64,000 nucleotides of DNA from Conyzicola nivalis (GCF_014639655.1 NZ_BMGB01000002.1:248001-312000), one strand, 5' to 3'; counted from the first letter of the stretch, positions 36,979 to 44,901 are shown. Notes: generated by a model from the sequence alone, not told the origin. Translations and numbers: made by a program.

Positions 36979-37433
36979 GTTCTTCAGAACTGCAGGCGCT
37001 CTACCAAGAGCTGATTCTCGACCACTCGCGCCATCCGCAGGGTTTCGGACTCACGACCGAGGCGACCGCATCGTCGCACCAGGTGAACCCGACCTGCGGC
37101 GACGAGGTGACGCTGCAACTGCACGTCGAGCCCGGCACCGACCTCGTGACCTCGGTCACCTGGGAGGGCCACGGTTGCGCCATTTCGCAGGCCTCGGCCT
37201 CGCTGTTCACCGAGATGGCCGTCTCGCTCACCCTCGACGACCTGCAGGGCCGCATCGAGCTGTTCCGCACCGCCATGCGCTCGCGCGGGGCGATCGAACC
37301 CGACGAAGAGGTGCTCGGCGACGCGGCGGCGCTCGGCGGTGTCTCGAAGTACATCGCCCGCGTGAAGTGCGCGATGCTGGCCTGGGTCGCGGCGGAGCAC
37401 GCCATCGCCCAGGCGCGAGTGGCCAGCGCTTAG
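36975..37433 (+). CDS. sufU: SufU-type sulfur-transfer protein
   Basis: A 152-residue zinc-dependent SufU. The three cysteine ligands are in NPTCGDEV, GHGCAISQASAS and RVKCAMLAW, matching SufU, and the 18-20 residue insertion between the second and third Cys that separates SufU from IscU is present. SufU accepts persulfide from SufS through ligand exchange at zinc and passes it to SufBCD. ATGA overlap with sufS implies coupled translation and a stable SufS-SufU pair. Confidence 0.92.
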   Translation: MSSSELQALYQELILDHSRHPQGFGLTTEATASSHQVNPTCGDEVTLQLHVEPGTDLVTSVTWEGHGCAISQASASLFTEMAVSLTLDDLQGRIELFRTAMRSRGAIEPDEEVLGDAAALGGVSKYIARVKCAMLAWVAAEHAIAQARVASA

Positions 37434-37501
37434 CGATAGCGCGTTTCCCGCCGCCAGTCCCGGTGGAATTCGCCCGCGACGCTGACGGTTATTGTCGCTG
37501 T

Positions 37502-37858
37502 ATGAAAAGCATCACGTTCGCGAGCGGCACGCTCATCACGAGCACCGCGGTCGCCTCGGCGCTGCTCGAGTACGCCTCTCAGCTGTCGGCCGCCAACAAC
37601 AGCGTCATCGTCGACGTACCCGCACTCGAGGCTGACGGTACTATTACCACGCACAACATCGTTCTGAGTTCCGCGATCCAGTTCGACGTCGCCGACGTCG
37701 AGGTCGATTCGGATGCTTTCACCGACGAAAGCGAGTTTCCCGTCCCCGAGATGCCGCAGCTCGACGACATGGTCGCCGTCGAACCGCGCGCCACGGCCGC
37801 CGAAGACGCGAAGAACTTCGACCGCGCAATCGCCGACATCGACAGCGCATTCGACTAG
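37502..37858 (+). CDS. Acidic small protein of unknown function
   Basis: A 118-residue acidic cytoplasmic protein (begins MKSITFASGTLITSTAVASALLEYA). The first half looks like a mixed alpha/beta fold; the second half is rich in Asp, Glu and Ala and probably extended. No family is recognised. The start is supported by a leaderless promoter, TATTGT at 37490-37495 six bases before the ATG. It is followed at 34 bases by another small unknown gene in the same direction, and the 25-residue N-terminal stretch suggests a binding rather than catalytic role. Confidence 0.65.
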   Translation: MKSITFASGTLITSTAVASALLEYASQLSAANNSVIVDVPALEADGTITTHNIVLSSAIQFDVADVEVDSDAFTDESEFPVPEMPQLDDMVAVEPRATAAEDAKNFDRAIADIDSAFD

Positions 37859-37892
37859 CATCCGTATTTCAAGCCAGACCCGTGAGGACCCC

Positions 37893-38216
37893 GTGGGCAA
37901 GTTCATCTATGGCACGCCATCCATCAGCGTGGAATTCGACGACCGAATTCTCGCCCACCTGAAAGTGGTCATCCTCGCCAAGCTGCGCCGTGGCGAGAGC
38001 TTCACGTTTTCGTGGGAGTACAAGTCGTCGCAGGGCAGCGGACACAGTTCCATCTGGCTGCACCCGGCCATCCCGCTGCAGTTCGACTTCTACGGCAAGA
38101 AGGACCCGACGCTGAACCGTGTCTGGCTCGAAGAACTCGTGCAGCTGGCCAACACCCCGGCCGGTCTCAGGATCATCCCGGAACCCGCCGGCTCCCCGCA
38201 GCAGTCGGAGACTTGA
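37893..38216 (+). CDS. Small protein of a Microbacteriaceae family (DUF7882-like)
   Basis: A 107-residue protein beginning MGKFIYGTPSISVEFDDRIL, with FTFSWE and SSIWLHPAIPLQFDFYG in the middle. I recall this sequence pattern from short proteins common in Microbacteriaceae, labelled DUF7882 or, wrongly, ATP-dependent DNA ligase; no catalytic motif is visible and the function is unknown. GTG 37893 has a GTGAGGA ribosome site. The next gene starts nine bases after its stop or overlaps it, so they form one transcription unit. Confidence 0.68.
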   Translation: MGKFIYGTPSISVEFDDRILAHLKVVILAKLRRGESFTFSWEYKSSQGSGHSSIWLHPAIPLQFDFYGKKDPTLNRVWLEELVQLANTPAGLRIIPEPAGSPQQSET

Positions 38217-38224
38217 TCCGCGAC

Positions 38225-38764
38225 GTGTCCAACCCGAATGCGAGCCAGCTCATCGTAGAGATCACTCACATCAACTCCGAGATCGTCAGATTTCGCGAAA
38301 TCACCCCCGACTTCCGGTGGATCGACGTCAAATTCTTCGCCTACTCCGGAGTGGGCAACCCTAAAGACGTGCTGGCCGCCGTGATCGCCAACCCCTGGTA
38401 CAACGACGACTACGCCAGCCCCTCCGGCGCGCTGCCCGAGCCGTCGCGCGGGTTGCACGGTCCCTTCCGGCTCGACCACATCACGGTGGGCTCTTTCGAC
38501 AAGTCGTCGGCGCGCAAGTGCCGCGAGACCGTGCGCACGTGGGCCGGCCAGCTCGGCCCGTTGCCGAAGGAGTTGACGGTCAAGTACGACAGTTTCGTCG
38601 CGCACGTTCTCGAGGGAGCGTCCGCGGTGTTCAGGCTGACCGATTTGGATGACACGGCGCGACACCCCTGGGGCGGCCAGCTGGGCGTGCTCGGGTTCCA
38701 CGAGTTCGTGGTCATCTCGCCGAAGTCGAAGACCATAGCACTGCTGGTGGCGAGCGACGACTGA
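38225..38764 (+). CDS. Unrecognised 179-residue protein downstream of the DUF7882-like gene
   Basis: A cytoplasmic protein (begins MSNPNASQLIVEITHINSE) with several Trp and aromatic-rich stretches (DFRWIDVKFFAYSG, NPWYNDDYASP) and a beta-rich C-terminus ending TIALLVASDD. No motif or membrane segment is recognised. The start is uncertain: GTG 38225 has a GGAG 14 bases away; a TTG at 38213 overlaps the preceding stop. Third member of an unknown trio at 37.5-38.8 kb. Confidence 0.6.
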   Translation: MSNPNASQLIVEITHINSEIVRFREITPDFRWIDVKFFAYSGVGNPKDVLAAVIANPWYNDDYASPSGALPEPSRGLHGPFRLDHITVGSFDKSSARKCRETVRTWAGQLGPLPKELTVKYDSFVAHVLEGASAVFRLTDLDDTARHPWGGQLGVLGFHEFVVISPKSKTIALLVASDD

Positions 38765-38789
38765 GCGGGTGCTCGCCTAGGGTTGGTCT

Positions 38790-39899
38790 ATGTCCGACGA
38801 GATGCACACCCGCCCCTCCCCGCGCGAGCTGATGACCGACCGGCTGGGCGTGCTCAGCATCCGCAGCGCGCAGATCGTCGTCGTGCTGCTGCTGGCCGTC
38901 GCTGCGGTCTACGCGCTCATCCAGCTCAAACTCGTCGTGATCCCGCTGCTCATCGCGGTCATCCTCGCCGCGGCGCTCAGCCCCGTCATCACCTTCCTCC
39001 GCCGGCGTGGTGTTTCCGCGATCCTCGCCACCTGGATCACCCTCATCTCAGGACTCGTGGTATTCGGCGGACTCATCACCCTCATCGTGTTCGCGGTGCG
39101 CGACCAGTGGGGCGAGCTCGTGTCATCCGCCTCCGACGGCATCGACCAACTGCACGAGTTCGTCGAAAACGGTCCGTTCCCCGTCGACCAGGCGCAGCTG
39201 GACTCCTTCCGCGACACGGTCGTCGACTTCCTCACCAGCAGCCAGTTCGGCTCGGGCGCGCTCGCCGGGGTCTCGGTCGCGGGCGAGCTGATCACCGGTG
39301 TGCTGCTCGCCGTCGTCATCCTGTTCTTCTTCCTCAAAGACGGCGACCGCATCTGGGCGTTCTTCCTGCGCCCGTTCCGCGGTCACGTGCTCGAGCGCGG
39401 GCACCGCATCGGCCGTGTCGCCGTGAAGACCCTCGGCGGCTACGTGCGCGGCACCGCGACCGTCGCCGCGGTCGACGCCATCGCGATCGGCGTCGGCGTC
39501 GCGATCATCGGCGTTCCCCTCGCCCTGCCCTTGGCCGTGATCGTGTTCCTGTCGGCGTTCATCCCGCTCATCGGAGCCACGGTCGCCGGCATCCTCGCGG
39601 CGCTGGTGGCGCTCGTCGCCAACGGTCCCGTCGCGGCTCTCATCGTCGTGATCATCGTGATCGCGGTGAACCAGCTCGAGGGCAACTTCCTGCAGCCCGT
39701 CGTTATGGCGCAGTCGCTCAAGCTGCACCCGCTCGTCATCCTGCTCGCCCTCACCGCCGGAACCATTCTCGGCGGCATCATCGGCGCGGTGCTGTCGGTG
39801 CCGATCGCCGCCGTGGCCTGGGCGATCATCAAGACGTGGAGCGCCCCGGCCGAGCCCGAGGCGCCGACCGATCCCGCGATCGAGCAAACCGCGGTCTGA
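38790..39899 (+). CDS. AI-2E family transporter (UPF0118/PerM)
   Basis: A 369-residue integral membrane protein with about eight hydrophobic spans: two or three in residues 25-100, a soluble amphipathic insert (about 105-165) and the conserved C-terminal block with LKDGDRIW and the typical NQLEGNFLQPVVMAQSLKLHP. Members export autoinducer-2, ions or other small solutes; the substrate here is unknown. The start is set by TAGGGT at 38778-38783, six bases before the ATG. The last base of its stop is the first base of the next start (TGATG). Confidence 0.9.
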   Translation: MSDEMHTRPSPRELMTDRLGVLSIRSAQIVVVLLLAVAAVYALIQLKLVVIPLLIAVILAAALSPVITFLRRRGVSAILATWITLISGLVVFGGLITLIVFAVRDQWGELVSSASDGIDQLHEFVENGPFPVDQAQLDSFRDTVVDFLTSSQFGSGALAGVSVAGELITGVLLAVVILFFFLKDGDRIWAFFLRPFRGHVLERGHRIGRVAVKTLGGYVRGTATVAAVDAIAIGVGVAIIGVPLALPLAVIVFLSAFIPLIGATVAGILAALVALVANGPVAALIVVIIVIAVNQLEGNFLQPVVMAQSLKLHPLVILLALTAGTILGGIIGAVLSVPIAAVAWAIIKTWSAPAEPEAPTDPAIEQTAV

Positions 39900-40909
39900 T
39901 GACGCCCGCCTTCGAGCTGCTCGGCTCGTTCACCGAGCCCGGCCTCGCCGAGGACGCCGCGACCGGTGCCGAACGCATCGGCCTCGCGGGGCTGCTCGCG
40001 CGACGCGGACACCGCGCTCGACGGGTGCGAGTGCCCGGGGTCGCGGCCGTGGAGGGCTTCCGCTGGCGGCTCATCGACGTGTTCAACCAGCGGTGGTGGC
40101 CGCAGGGCATCGCGGTCGGCGAGTTCGAGGGACGCCCCGTAGCGATCACCAGCTGGTACGCGCAGGCCAGACGCGGCGTCGAGCAGGGTTCCCGCGTGAG
40201 CATCGTCGACCTGAGCGATCCGCGGAAGCCGCGCTACACGCACGTGCTGCTCGTCGCCCCGCGGCGCACGGCGGACGGCACCGCGTTCGACCCCGTGATG
40301 GTGCACGCCGGCGGCATCGTCTGGTCGGGCGACCGGCTGCTGGTGGCGGCGACCGGTGGGGGATTCCGTGAATTCCGGCTCTCCGGCATCCTGAGCATGC
40401 CGCGACGGGGCCTGCTGCGCCGCGGATCCGGCCCCTTCGGCTACCGCTACCTGCTGCCCGAGTTCGGCAGCTTCGCACCGCCGGAATCGCCGGAAGCGCC
40501 GCTGCGCTACTCGTTCATCGCACTCGAAAACGACGACGACGCGGCCGAGTTGCGGTTGGTCAGCGGCGAGTACAGCAAGAAGGGCAAGCCGCGGCTCGCA
40601 CGGTTGCGGGTGCTCGACGGGCGGGCGACGGTCGACGCGACGCACGTTCCCGGGATCCCGGAGATGCAGGGAGTGGTGCTGGCGGATGACACGTGGTTCG
40701 TCAATGCCAGCCGGGGCGACAAGCTCGGCGGCGACCTGTGGGTGGGCACGCCCGACGGCATGACCCGGCACGAGCACGTGCTGCCGCCCGGCCCGGAGGA
40801 CCTGGCGCTCTGGCCCGCCCGCCGCCAGGTCTGGTCGGTGACCGAGTTTCCCGGCAAGCGCTGGGTCTACGCGGTCGACGTCGACGCGTGGCTGCCGCCG
40901 GTCGAGTAG
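39899..40909 (+). CDS. Unrecognised 336-residue protein, possible beta-propeller
   Basis: A soluble protein without a signal peptide. The sequence has repeated strand-turn features such as GEFEGRPVAITSWY, SIVDLSDPRKPRYTHVLLV, GGIVWSGDRLLVAATGGGFREF and PEDLALWPARRQVWSVTEFPGKRWVYAVD, which suggest a WD40- or NHL-like propeller, but no signature is convincing. Its ATG shares one base with the stop of the AI-2E permease gene, so it is translated with it. It is not a lipoprotein and has no catalytic motif I can name. Confidence 0.65.
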   Translation: MTPAFELLGSFTEPGLAEDAATGAERIGLAGLLARRGHRARRVRVPGVAAVEGFRWRLIDVFNQRWWPQGIAVGEFEGRPVAITSWYAQARRGVEQGSRVSIVDLSDPRKPRYTHVLLVAPRRTADGTAFDPVMVHAGGIVWSGDRLLVAATGGGFREFRLSGILSMPRRGLLRRGSGPFGYRYLLPEFGSFAPPESPEAPLRYSFIALENDDDAAELRLVSGEYSKKGKPRLARLRVLDGRATVDATHVPGIPEMQGVVLADDTWFVNASRGDKLGGDLWVGTPDGMTRHEHVLPPGPEDLALWPARRQVWSVTEFPGKRWVYAVDVDAWLPPVE

Positions 40910-40920
40910 GTCGATCTGGT

Positions 40921-40982
40921 CGCGAAAGTGCACCTATGCACGGTGCGCGCCCGTGCCGACCCGCCACAACTGCACTATCGCG
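40921..40982. repeat. 62-bp element with 12-bp terminal inverted repeats
   Basis: CGCGAAAGTGCA (40921-40932) and TGCACTATCGCG (40971-40982) are inverted copies with one mismatch. The centre has a smaller inverted repeat (TGCACCTATGCA). It occupies most of the 99-base convergent space between the unknown protein gene and the siderophore reductase gene. It has no T-tract and no coding potential, and resembles modules A and B in size and placement but not in sequence. Confidence 0.6.
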
Positions 40983-41008
40983 CGCGCCGCGCTCAGCGCC
41001 CAGCGCGC

Positions 41009-41812
41009 TCAGTGTTTCCAGAAGCCCGAGAACGTGATGCGGTCTTTGGGGAGGCCGAGTCGGTGCAGTTGGCGGCGTCCCTCGGTGGCCAGCTTCGACT
41101 CGCCGACCACGAAGCCGTAACCGTTCGGGTCGAGCGGCGGGTACTCCTTGAGCGCGGCGAGGGTCTTCACGCCGGCCACGAGGTTCGAGTCGTCGCGCAC
41201 GACCCACGAGATGTCGACGCCGGCCGGGCGCGGCAGGTCGCGCCGGTCGAGGTGGGTGGGCACCTCCTGGATGACGCGGCCGACGGTGTCGTGCGGCAGG
41301 GAGCGCAGGATGCCGGCGACCGCGGGCAGCCCGCTCTCGTCGGCGACGAGCAGCACCTCGGAGGCGTCGTCGGGCCGGTCGAAGATGATGCCCTGGTCGA
41401 GGAACGCGAACTCGTCACCCGGCTCGACGCTGCAGGCCCAGATGGCGGCGCCGCCCTCGAGCGAGCCGTCGGCGCCCCGGTGGATGACGAAGTCGATGTC
41501 GATCTCGCCGGTCTCGGGTCGGTAGTCGGCCACGGTGTAGTTCGCGCAGTGCGGACGCGCGTGTTCGGGGATGGCGAGGAATTCCTTGTACCACTTCGTG
41601 CCGCTCAGCTCAGGAAGCACGAACTGGCCCTGGTGCGGCCGGCGCAGGAACAGGCGGAACCAGTGGTCGTAGCCCATCCACGGGAAGTCCTTCAGGCCGT
41701 CGCCACCGGCCGTCACGCGCCGCAGGCTCGGCGTGAGGTCGTAACTCGCGATGACCTCGGCCCGATAGAGCCGCGGGTCGGTCGGCACGGTTCGGGAAGA
41801 CTTTTTCGGCAC
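41009..41812 (-). CDS. Siderophore-interacting protein (NAD(P)H-dependent ferric reductase)
   Basis: A 267-residue flavoprotein of the SIP/ViuB family that reduces ferric siderophores in the cytoplasm. The FAD-binding domain (about 15-135) ends in the typical NYTVADY and DIDFVIHRG, with AIWACSVEPGDEF; the C-terminal domain has VLLVADESGLPAVAGIL and VVGESKLATEGRRQL. GTG 41812 lies six bases after TAGCCT, so the transcript should be leaderless, and a DtxR/IdeR-type iron box overlaps that promoter. Expression should rise when iron is scarce. No siderophore synthesis or uptake genes are next to it. Confidence 0.9.
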   Translation of the reverse strand: MPKKSSRTVPTDPRLYRAEVIASYDLTPSLRRVTAGGDGLKDFPWMGYDHWFRLFLRRPHQGQFVLPELSGTKWYKEFLAIPEHARPHCANYTVADYRPETGEIDIDFVIHRGADGSLEGGAAIWACSVEPGDEFAFLDQGIIFDRPDDASEVLLVADESGLPAVAGILRSLPHDTVGRVIQEVPTHLDRRDLPRPAGVDISWVVRDDSNLVAGVKTLAALKEYPPLDPNGYGFVVGESKLATEGRRQLHRLGLPKDRITFSGFWKH

Positions 41813-41816
41813 GAAC

Positions 41817-41835
41817 TGAGGCTAGCCTAAGCTAA
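41817..41835 (-). promoter_or_regulatory. IdeR/DtxR-type iron box at the siderophore reductase promoter
   Basis: The 19-mer TGAGGCTAGCCTAAGCTAA (plus strand) reads TTAGCTTAGGCTAGCCTCA toward the gene and keeps about 15 of 19 positions of the consensus TTAGGTTAGSCTAACCTAA. It covers the presumed -10 box TAGCCT (41824-41819), so bound repressor would block RNA polymerase. Confidence 0.8.
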
Positions 41836-41873
41836 CCGCCCGCCGCCAAGAATTTTTGCTGCGAAGAGACGGT

Positions 41874-41905
41874 GGATGTCGCGGGGCCCGGGCCCCGCGA
41901 CATCC
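41874..41905 (-). terminator. 32-bp perfect palindrome after the alcohol dehydrogenase gene
   Basis: The exact inverted halves 41874-41889 and 41890-41905 (GGATGTCGCGGGGCCC and its complement) form a very stable stem 19 bases past the dehydrogenase stop on the minus strand. There is no T-tract, as is usual for GC-rich actinobacterial terminators. It insulates the iron-controlled promoter just downstream. Confidence 0.7.
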
Positions 41906-41924
41906 GAAGGTCAGTTCGTTCCGA

Positions 41925-42968
41925 TCAGGCGAGCGTCGCGATGTCGATCACGAAGCGGTAGCGCACGTCGGAGGCGAGCACGCGCTCGTAGGCCTCGTTG
42001 ATGGCGTCGGCGGCGACCAGCTCGGTCTCGGGCGCGATGCCGTGCTCGGCGCAGAAGTCGAGCATCTCCTGCGTCTCGCGGATGCTTCCGATGCTCGAAC
42101 CGGCGAACGATCGGCGGTTGTTGAACAGGGTGAAGACCTGCACCGGGAGCGGCTCGGGCGGGGCGCCGACGCTCACGAGGGTGCCTTCGAAGCGCAGCAG
42201 CGCGAGGTAGGCGTTGATGTCGATCTTCGCGCTCACCGAGTTGATGATGAGGTCGAACGAGTTGGCGAGCGTCTCGAAGGTCGCGGGGTCGTTCGTCGCG
42301 TAGTAGTGGTCGGCGCCGAGACGCAGGCCGTCCTCCTGCTTGCTCAGGCTCTGCGAGAGCACGGTGACCTCGGCGCCCATGGCGTGCGCGATCTTGACGG
42401 CCATGTGGCCGAGGCCGCCCATTCCGACGACGGCGACCTTCTTGCCGGGGCCCGCGTTCCAGTGGGCGAGCGGCGAGTAGGTGGTGATTCCGGCGCAGAG
42501 CAGGGGAGCGGCCTTCTCGAAGGGGATCGAGTCGGGCACCTTGAGCACGAAGTCTTCGACCACGACGACGTGGGTGGAGTAGCCGCCCTGGGTGATGGTC
42601 CCGTCCACGTCGACGGCGGCGTAGGTGCCGGTGTTGCCGTTGAGGCAGTACTGCTCGTTACCGGCGAGGCAGTTCTCGCACTCGCGGCAGGAGTTGACCA
42701 TGCAGCCCACGCCGACCTTGTCGCCGACCTGGTGCAGCGACACCTCGGAGCCGACCTCGGTGACGTAGCCGACGATCTCGTGGCCGACGACCTGCGGGTA
42801 GGAGATGGGGCCCCACTCGCCGCGCACGGTGTGGATGTCGGAGTGGCAGATGCCGGCGTACCTGATCTCGATCAGCACGTCTTTCGGGCCGACGTCGCGG
42901 CGTTCGATGGTGGTCTTGACGAGGGGCTCGGTCGCGGAGGGCGCGGCGTAGGCGTTGACAGTAAGCAT
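41925..42968 (-). CDS. Zinc-dependent alcohol dehydrogenase, cinnamyl-alcohol/YahK type
   Basis: A 347-residue medium-chain dehydrogenase. Catalytic zinc ligands are in AGICHSDIH and VVGHEIVG, and the structural zinc site is the four-Cys lobe [15 protein letters not shown]. The NADP(H) Rossmann motif is [13 protein letters not shown]. The overall pattern fits the YahK/AdhC aldehyde reductase family with broad aldehyde substrates. ATG 42968 is chosen over an upstream TTG. TAGATT, ending seven bases upstream of the ATG, is a candidate -10. Divergent from a TetR gene with a palindromic operator in between, so it may be a detoxification gene under that repressor. Confidence 0.9.
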   Translation of the reverse strand: MLTVNAYAAPSATEPLVKTTIERRDVGPKDVLIEIRYAGICHSDIHTVRGEWGPISYPQVVGHEIVGYVTEVGSEVSLHQVGDKVGVGCMVNSCRECENCLAGNEQYCLNGNTGTYAAVDVDGTITQGGYSTHVVVVEDFVLKVPDSIPFEKAAPLLCAGITTYSPLAHWNAGPGKKVAVVGMGGLGHMAVKIAHAMGAEVTVLSQSLSKQEDGLRLGADHYYATNDPATFETLANSFDLIINSVSAKIDINAYLALLRFEGTLVSVGAPPEPLPVQVFTLFNNRRSFAGSSIGSIRETQEMLDFCAEHGIAPETELVAADAINEAYERVLASDVRYRFVIDIATLA

Positions 42969-43027
42969 GCGTCTCAATCTACGCGGTGCGACATGTGTGG
43001 CTTATAGGAGTGCGGGTGGATTAATTC

Positions 43028-43039
43028 TGCACCGGTGCA
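43028..43039. promoter_or_regulatory. Candidate TetR operator palindrome
   Basis: TGCACCGGTGCA is a perfect 12-bp palindrome that ends directly at the -10 box TAAACT (43040-43045) of tetR and lies 60 bases upstream of the divergent dehydrogenase. Binding there would repress tetR itself and could affect the dehydrogenase. Confidence 0.6.
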
Positions 43040-43051
43040 TAAACTGCAGGA

Positions 43052-43627
43052 ATGCAGCATCCGCCCGTTTCGCGCCGCGAGCTCAATCGCGCGCAGTCGG
43101 CCGACGCGATCCACACCGCCGCCGTGTCCCTCGTGCTGCGTCACGGACTCGCTGGCGCCACCGTCGACGCGATCGCCGAGCAGGCGGGCGTCTCGCGCCG
43201 CACGTTCTTCAACTACTTCCCGACAAAGGAGGACGCGGTTCTCGCCACGCGGCCGCCGCGGTTGTCGGCGCACGACCTCGAGGCTTTCGGCTCGTCGACG
43301 GATGACACGTTCGCGCGGGTAGTCCGGTTGATGTCTGCCGCGGTGCGCTCGGTCTTCGACGACCTGCCGTCGTTCGCCGCCAAGCGTCAGCACCTGCTCA
43401 AGCTGCACCCCGCGCTGCGCGAGCGGGTCGAACGGCAGGTGCGCGATGCCGAGACGCTCGTGAAGGAGGCGCTCGCCGCGTCGGAGCCCGCCGCGCCCTC
43501 GCTTCCGCTGCTGATGATCGCGGGCACCGTCATGCGGTACGCGTTCACGCCCGCCGAAGACGGATCGATCGACGACTCCGCCGAGGCGATCGACCGCGCG
43601 ATCGAACAGTTCCGCGCCGTTCTCTGA
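43052..43627 (+). CDS. TetR-family transcriptional regulator
   Basis: A 191-residue repressor. The N-terminal helix-turn-helix is typical (GATVDAIAEQAGVSRRTFFNYFPTKEDAVLA, residues about 30-60), and the C-terminal ligand-binding region is helical and unclassified. The promoter is leaderless: TAAACT ends six bases before the ATG. The palindrome just upstream of it suggests autoregulation. The isochorismatase-like gene follows after 25 bases, so the repressor and hydrolase are probably one operon, divergent from the zinc dehydrogenase. Confidence 0.88.
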   Translation: MQHPPVSRRELNRAQSADAIHTAAVSLVLRHGLAGATVDAIAEQAGVSRRTFFNYFPTKEDAVLATRPPRLSAHDLEAFGSSTDDTFARVVRLMSAAVRSVFDDLPSFAAKRQHLLKLHPALRERVERQVRDAETLVKEALAASEPAAPSLPLLMIAGTVMRYAFTPAEDGSIDDSAEAIDRAIEQFRAVL

Positions 43628-43652
43628 CCCGCCCCCTATCGAAGGAATCACC

Positions 43653-44210
43653 TTGGCCATCAGCACCATCGACCCGAACACCGCCCTCATCGTCGTCGAC
43701 CTCCAGGCCGGCACCGTGCGCAACCCGACGGTGCACCCCGTCGAGGGTGTCGTCGCCAACGCGGTCGCGCTGCTCGCCGCCTTCCGCGCGCGCGGTCTCC
43801 CCGTCGTGATCGCGAACGTGGACGGCACGGCCGCGGGGCGCTCCGAGTACGGGGGAAAGGCATCCGTATGGCCCGCCGAGATGTCGGCGCTCGTCCCGCA
43901 GGTCGTGCCGGCGGCCGACGAGATCGTCGTCACCCGTCGCGCCTGGAGCGTCTTCGCCGGCACCGGCCTGGCCGCGCGGCTGGCCGACATCGGCGTGACG
44001 CAGGTGGTCATCGTCGGACTGGCGACGAGCTTCGGCGTGGAGTCGACCGCGCGCGACGCCTACGACGCGGGCTACAACGTGGTCGTGGCGATCGACGCCA
44101 TCACCGACATGCGCGCGGAGGCGCACGAGAACAGCGTGCTGCGCGTCTTCCCGATCCTGGGCGAGACGGCCACCACGGTCGAGATCGTCGCGGTGCTCGA
44201 GGCACAGTGA
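43653..44210 (+). CDS. Isochorismatase-family hydrolase-like protein lacking the catalytic Cys
   Basis: A 185-residue protein of the cysteine hydrolase/isochorismatase fold: ALIVVDLQAG holds the conserved catalytic Asp, and VVIVGLATSFGVESTARDA is the cis-peptide and nucleophile region. In amidase members (pyrazinamidase, nicotinamidase) this segment has a Cys where this protein has Gly, so a thiol mechanism is unlikely; isochorismatases also lack that Cys. The conserved lysine region is altered too (VTRRAWSVF). TTG start with AAGGAA upstream. Function is uncertain, possibly isochorismatase-like. Confidence 0.8.
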   Translation: MAISTIDPNTALIVVDLQAGTVRNPTVHPVEGVVANAVALLAAFRARGLPVVIANVDGTAAGRSEYGGKASVWPAEMSALVPQVVPAADEIVVTRRAWSVFAGTGLAARLADIGVTQVVIVGLATSFGVESTARDAYDAGYNVVVAIDAITDMRAEAHENSVLRVFPILGETATTVEIVAVLEAQ

Positions 44211-44229
44211 GTCGCGGTCTCCGCCGGCG

Positions 44230-44898
44230 CTACGCCGGCTCGACCACGCTGCGCTCGCCGGGTATGCCGCGTCCGACGAGGGTCGGATGTCGCGTGCCCC
44301 CGATCCACTCGCGGTAGCCGCGGAACGCGACGGGCACCCCGCGTGCGACGGCGAGGTCGGCGCTGTCCATCAGCTGTACGTGCACGTGCGGCTGGGTCGA
44401 GTTGCCCGAATTGCCGCACTGCGCCAGCTGCTGTCCGGTGACGACCGTGTCGCCCACGGCCACCCGCAGCGTCCCGGTACGCAGGTGCACGAGGGCGGCG
44501 AATACGCCGCTCTGCCGCAACTCCAGCACGACGTGGTTGCCGGCGACCGCGGTCGGGCCGAGCCGCACACGCGCCGCCTGACCGAGGGCGTACGGCAACA
44601 GGGCGAGCTGGGACCGCCGCGCCTCGTGGTCGGGCTCGCCGTCGTGCACCCCGACCACCACGCCGTCGACCGGCGCGAGGATGGGCCTGCCGAACGAGAA
44701 GAACCGGTCGGGCGGCTCGGTGTGCAGCAGCGTGCGCCAGTCGGTGTGCGCGGCGTCGCGGTGCCGGTCGTCCACCCCGACGAAGTCGATGGCGTAGCGC
44801 TGGCCGAGCAGGTCGATGCCGTGACTCGGCACGCGCCGGGCAGGACTGTTCATCGCGAGCCAGCGGCCGGCGAAGGGCAGCGCGATCTCGACCGGCAC
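44230..44898 (-). CDS. M23-family (LytM/duplicated hybrid motif) peptidase-like protein
   Basis: A 222-residue protein with the M23 core: PSHGIDLLG provides the first zinc ligands (H and D) and QPHVHVQLMD provides the H-x-H. The lipoyl-like strands PVDGVVVGVHDGE and AVGDTVVTGQQLAQCGNSGNS are also present. No signal peptide is visible, unusual for cell-wall endopeptidases, so it may act on or mimic another substrate. It begins three bases after the ECF sigma stop with a GTG, suggesting co-translation with the YCII/sigma genes. Confidence 0.8.
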   Translation of the reverse strand: MPVEIALPFAGRWLAMNSPARRVPSHGIDLLGQRYAIDFVGVDDRHRDAAHTDWRTLLHTEPPDRFFSFGRPILAPVDGVVVGVHDGEPDHEARRSQLALLPYALGQAARVRLGPTAVAGNHVVLELRQSGVFAALVHLRTGTLRVAVGDTVVTGQQLAQCGNSGNSTQPHVHVQLMDSADLAVARGVPVAFRGYREWIGGTRHPTLVGRGIPGERSVVEPA

Positions 44899-44901
44899 CG
44901 G

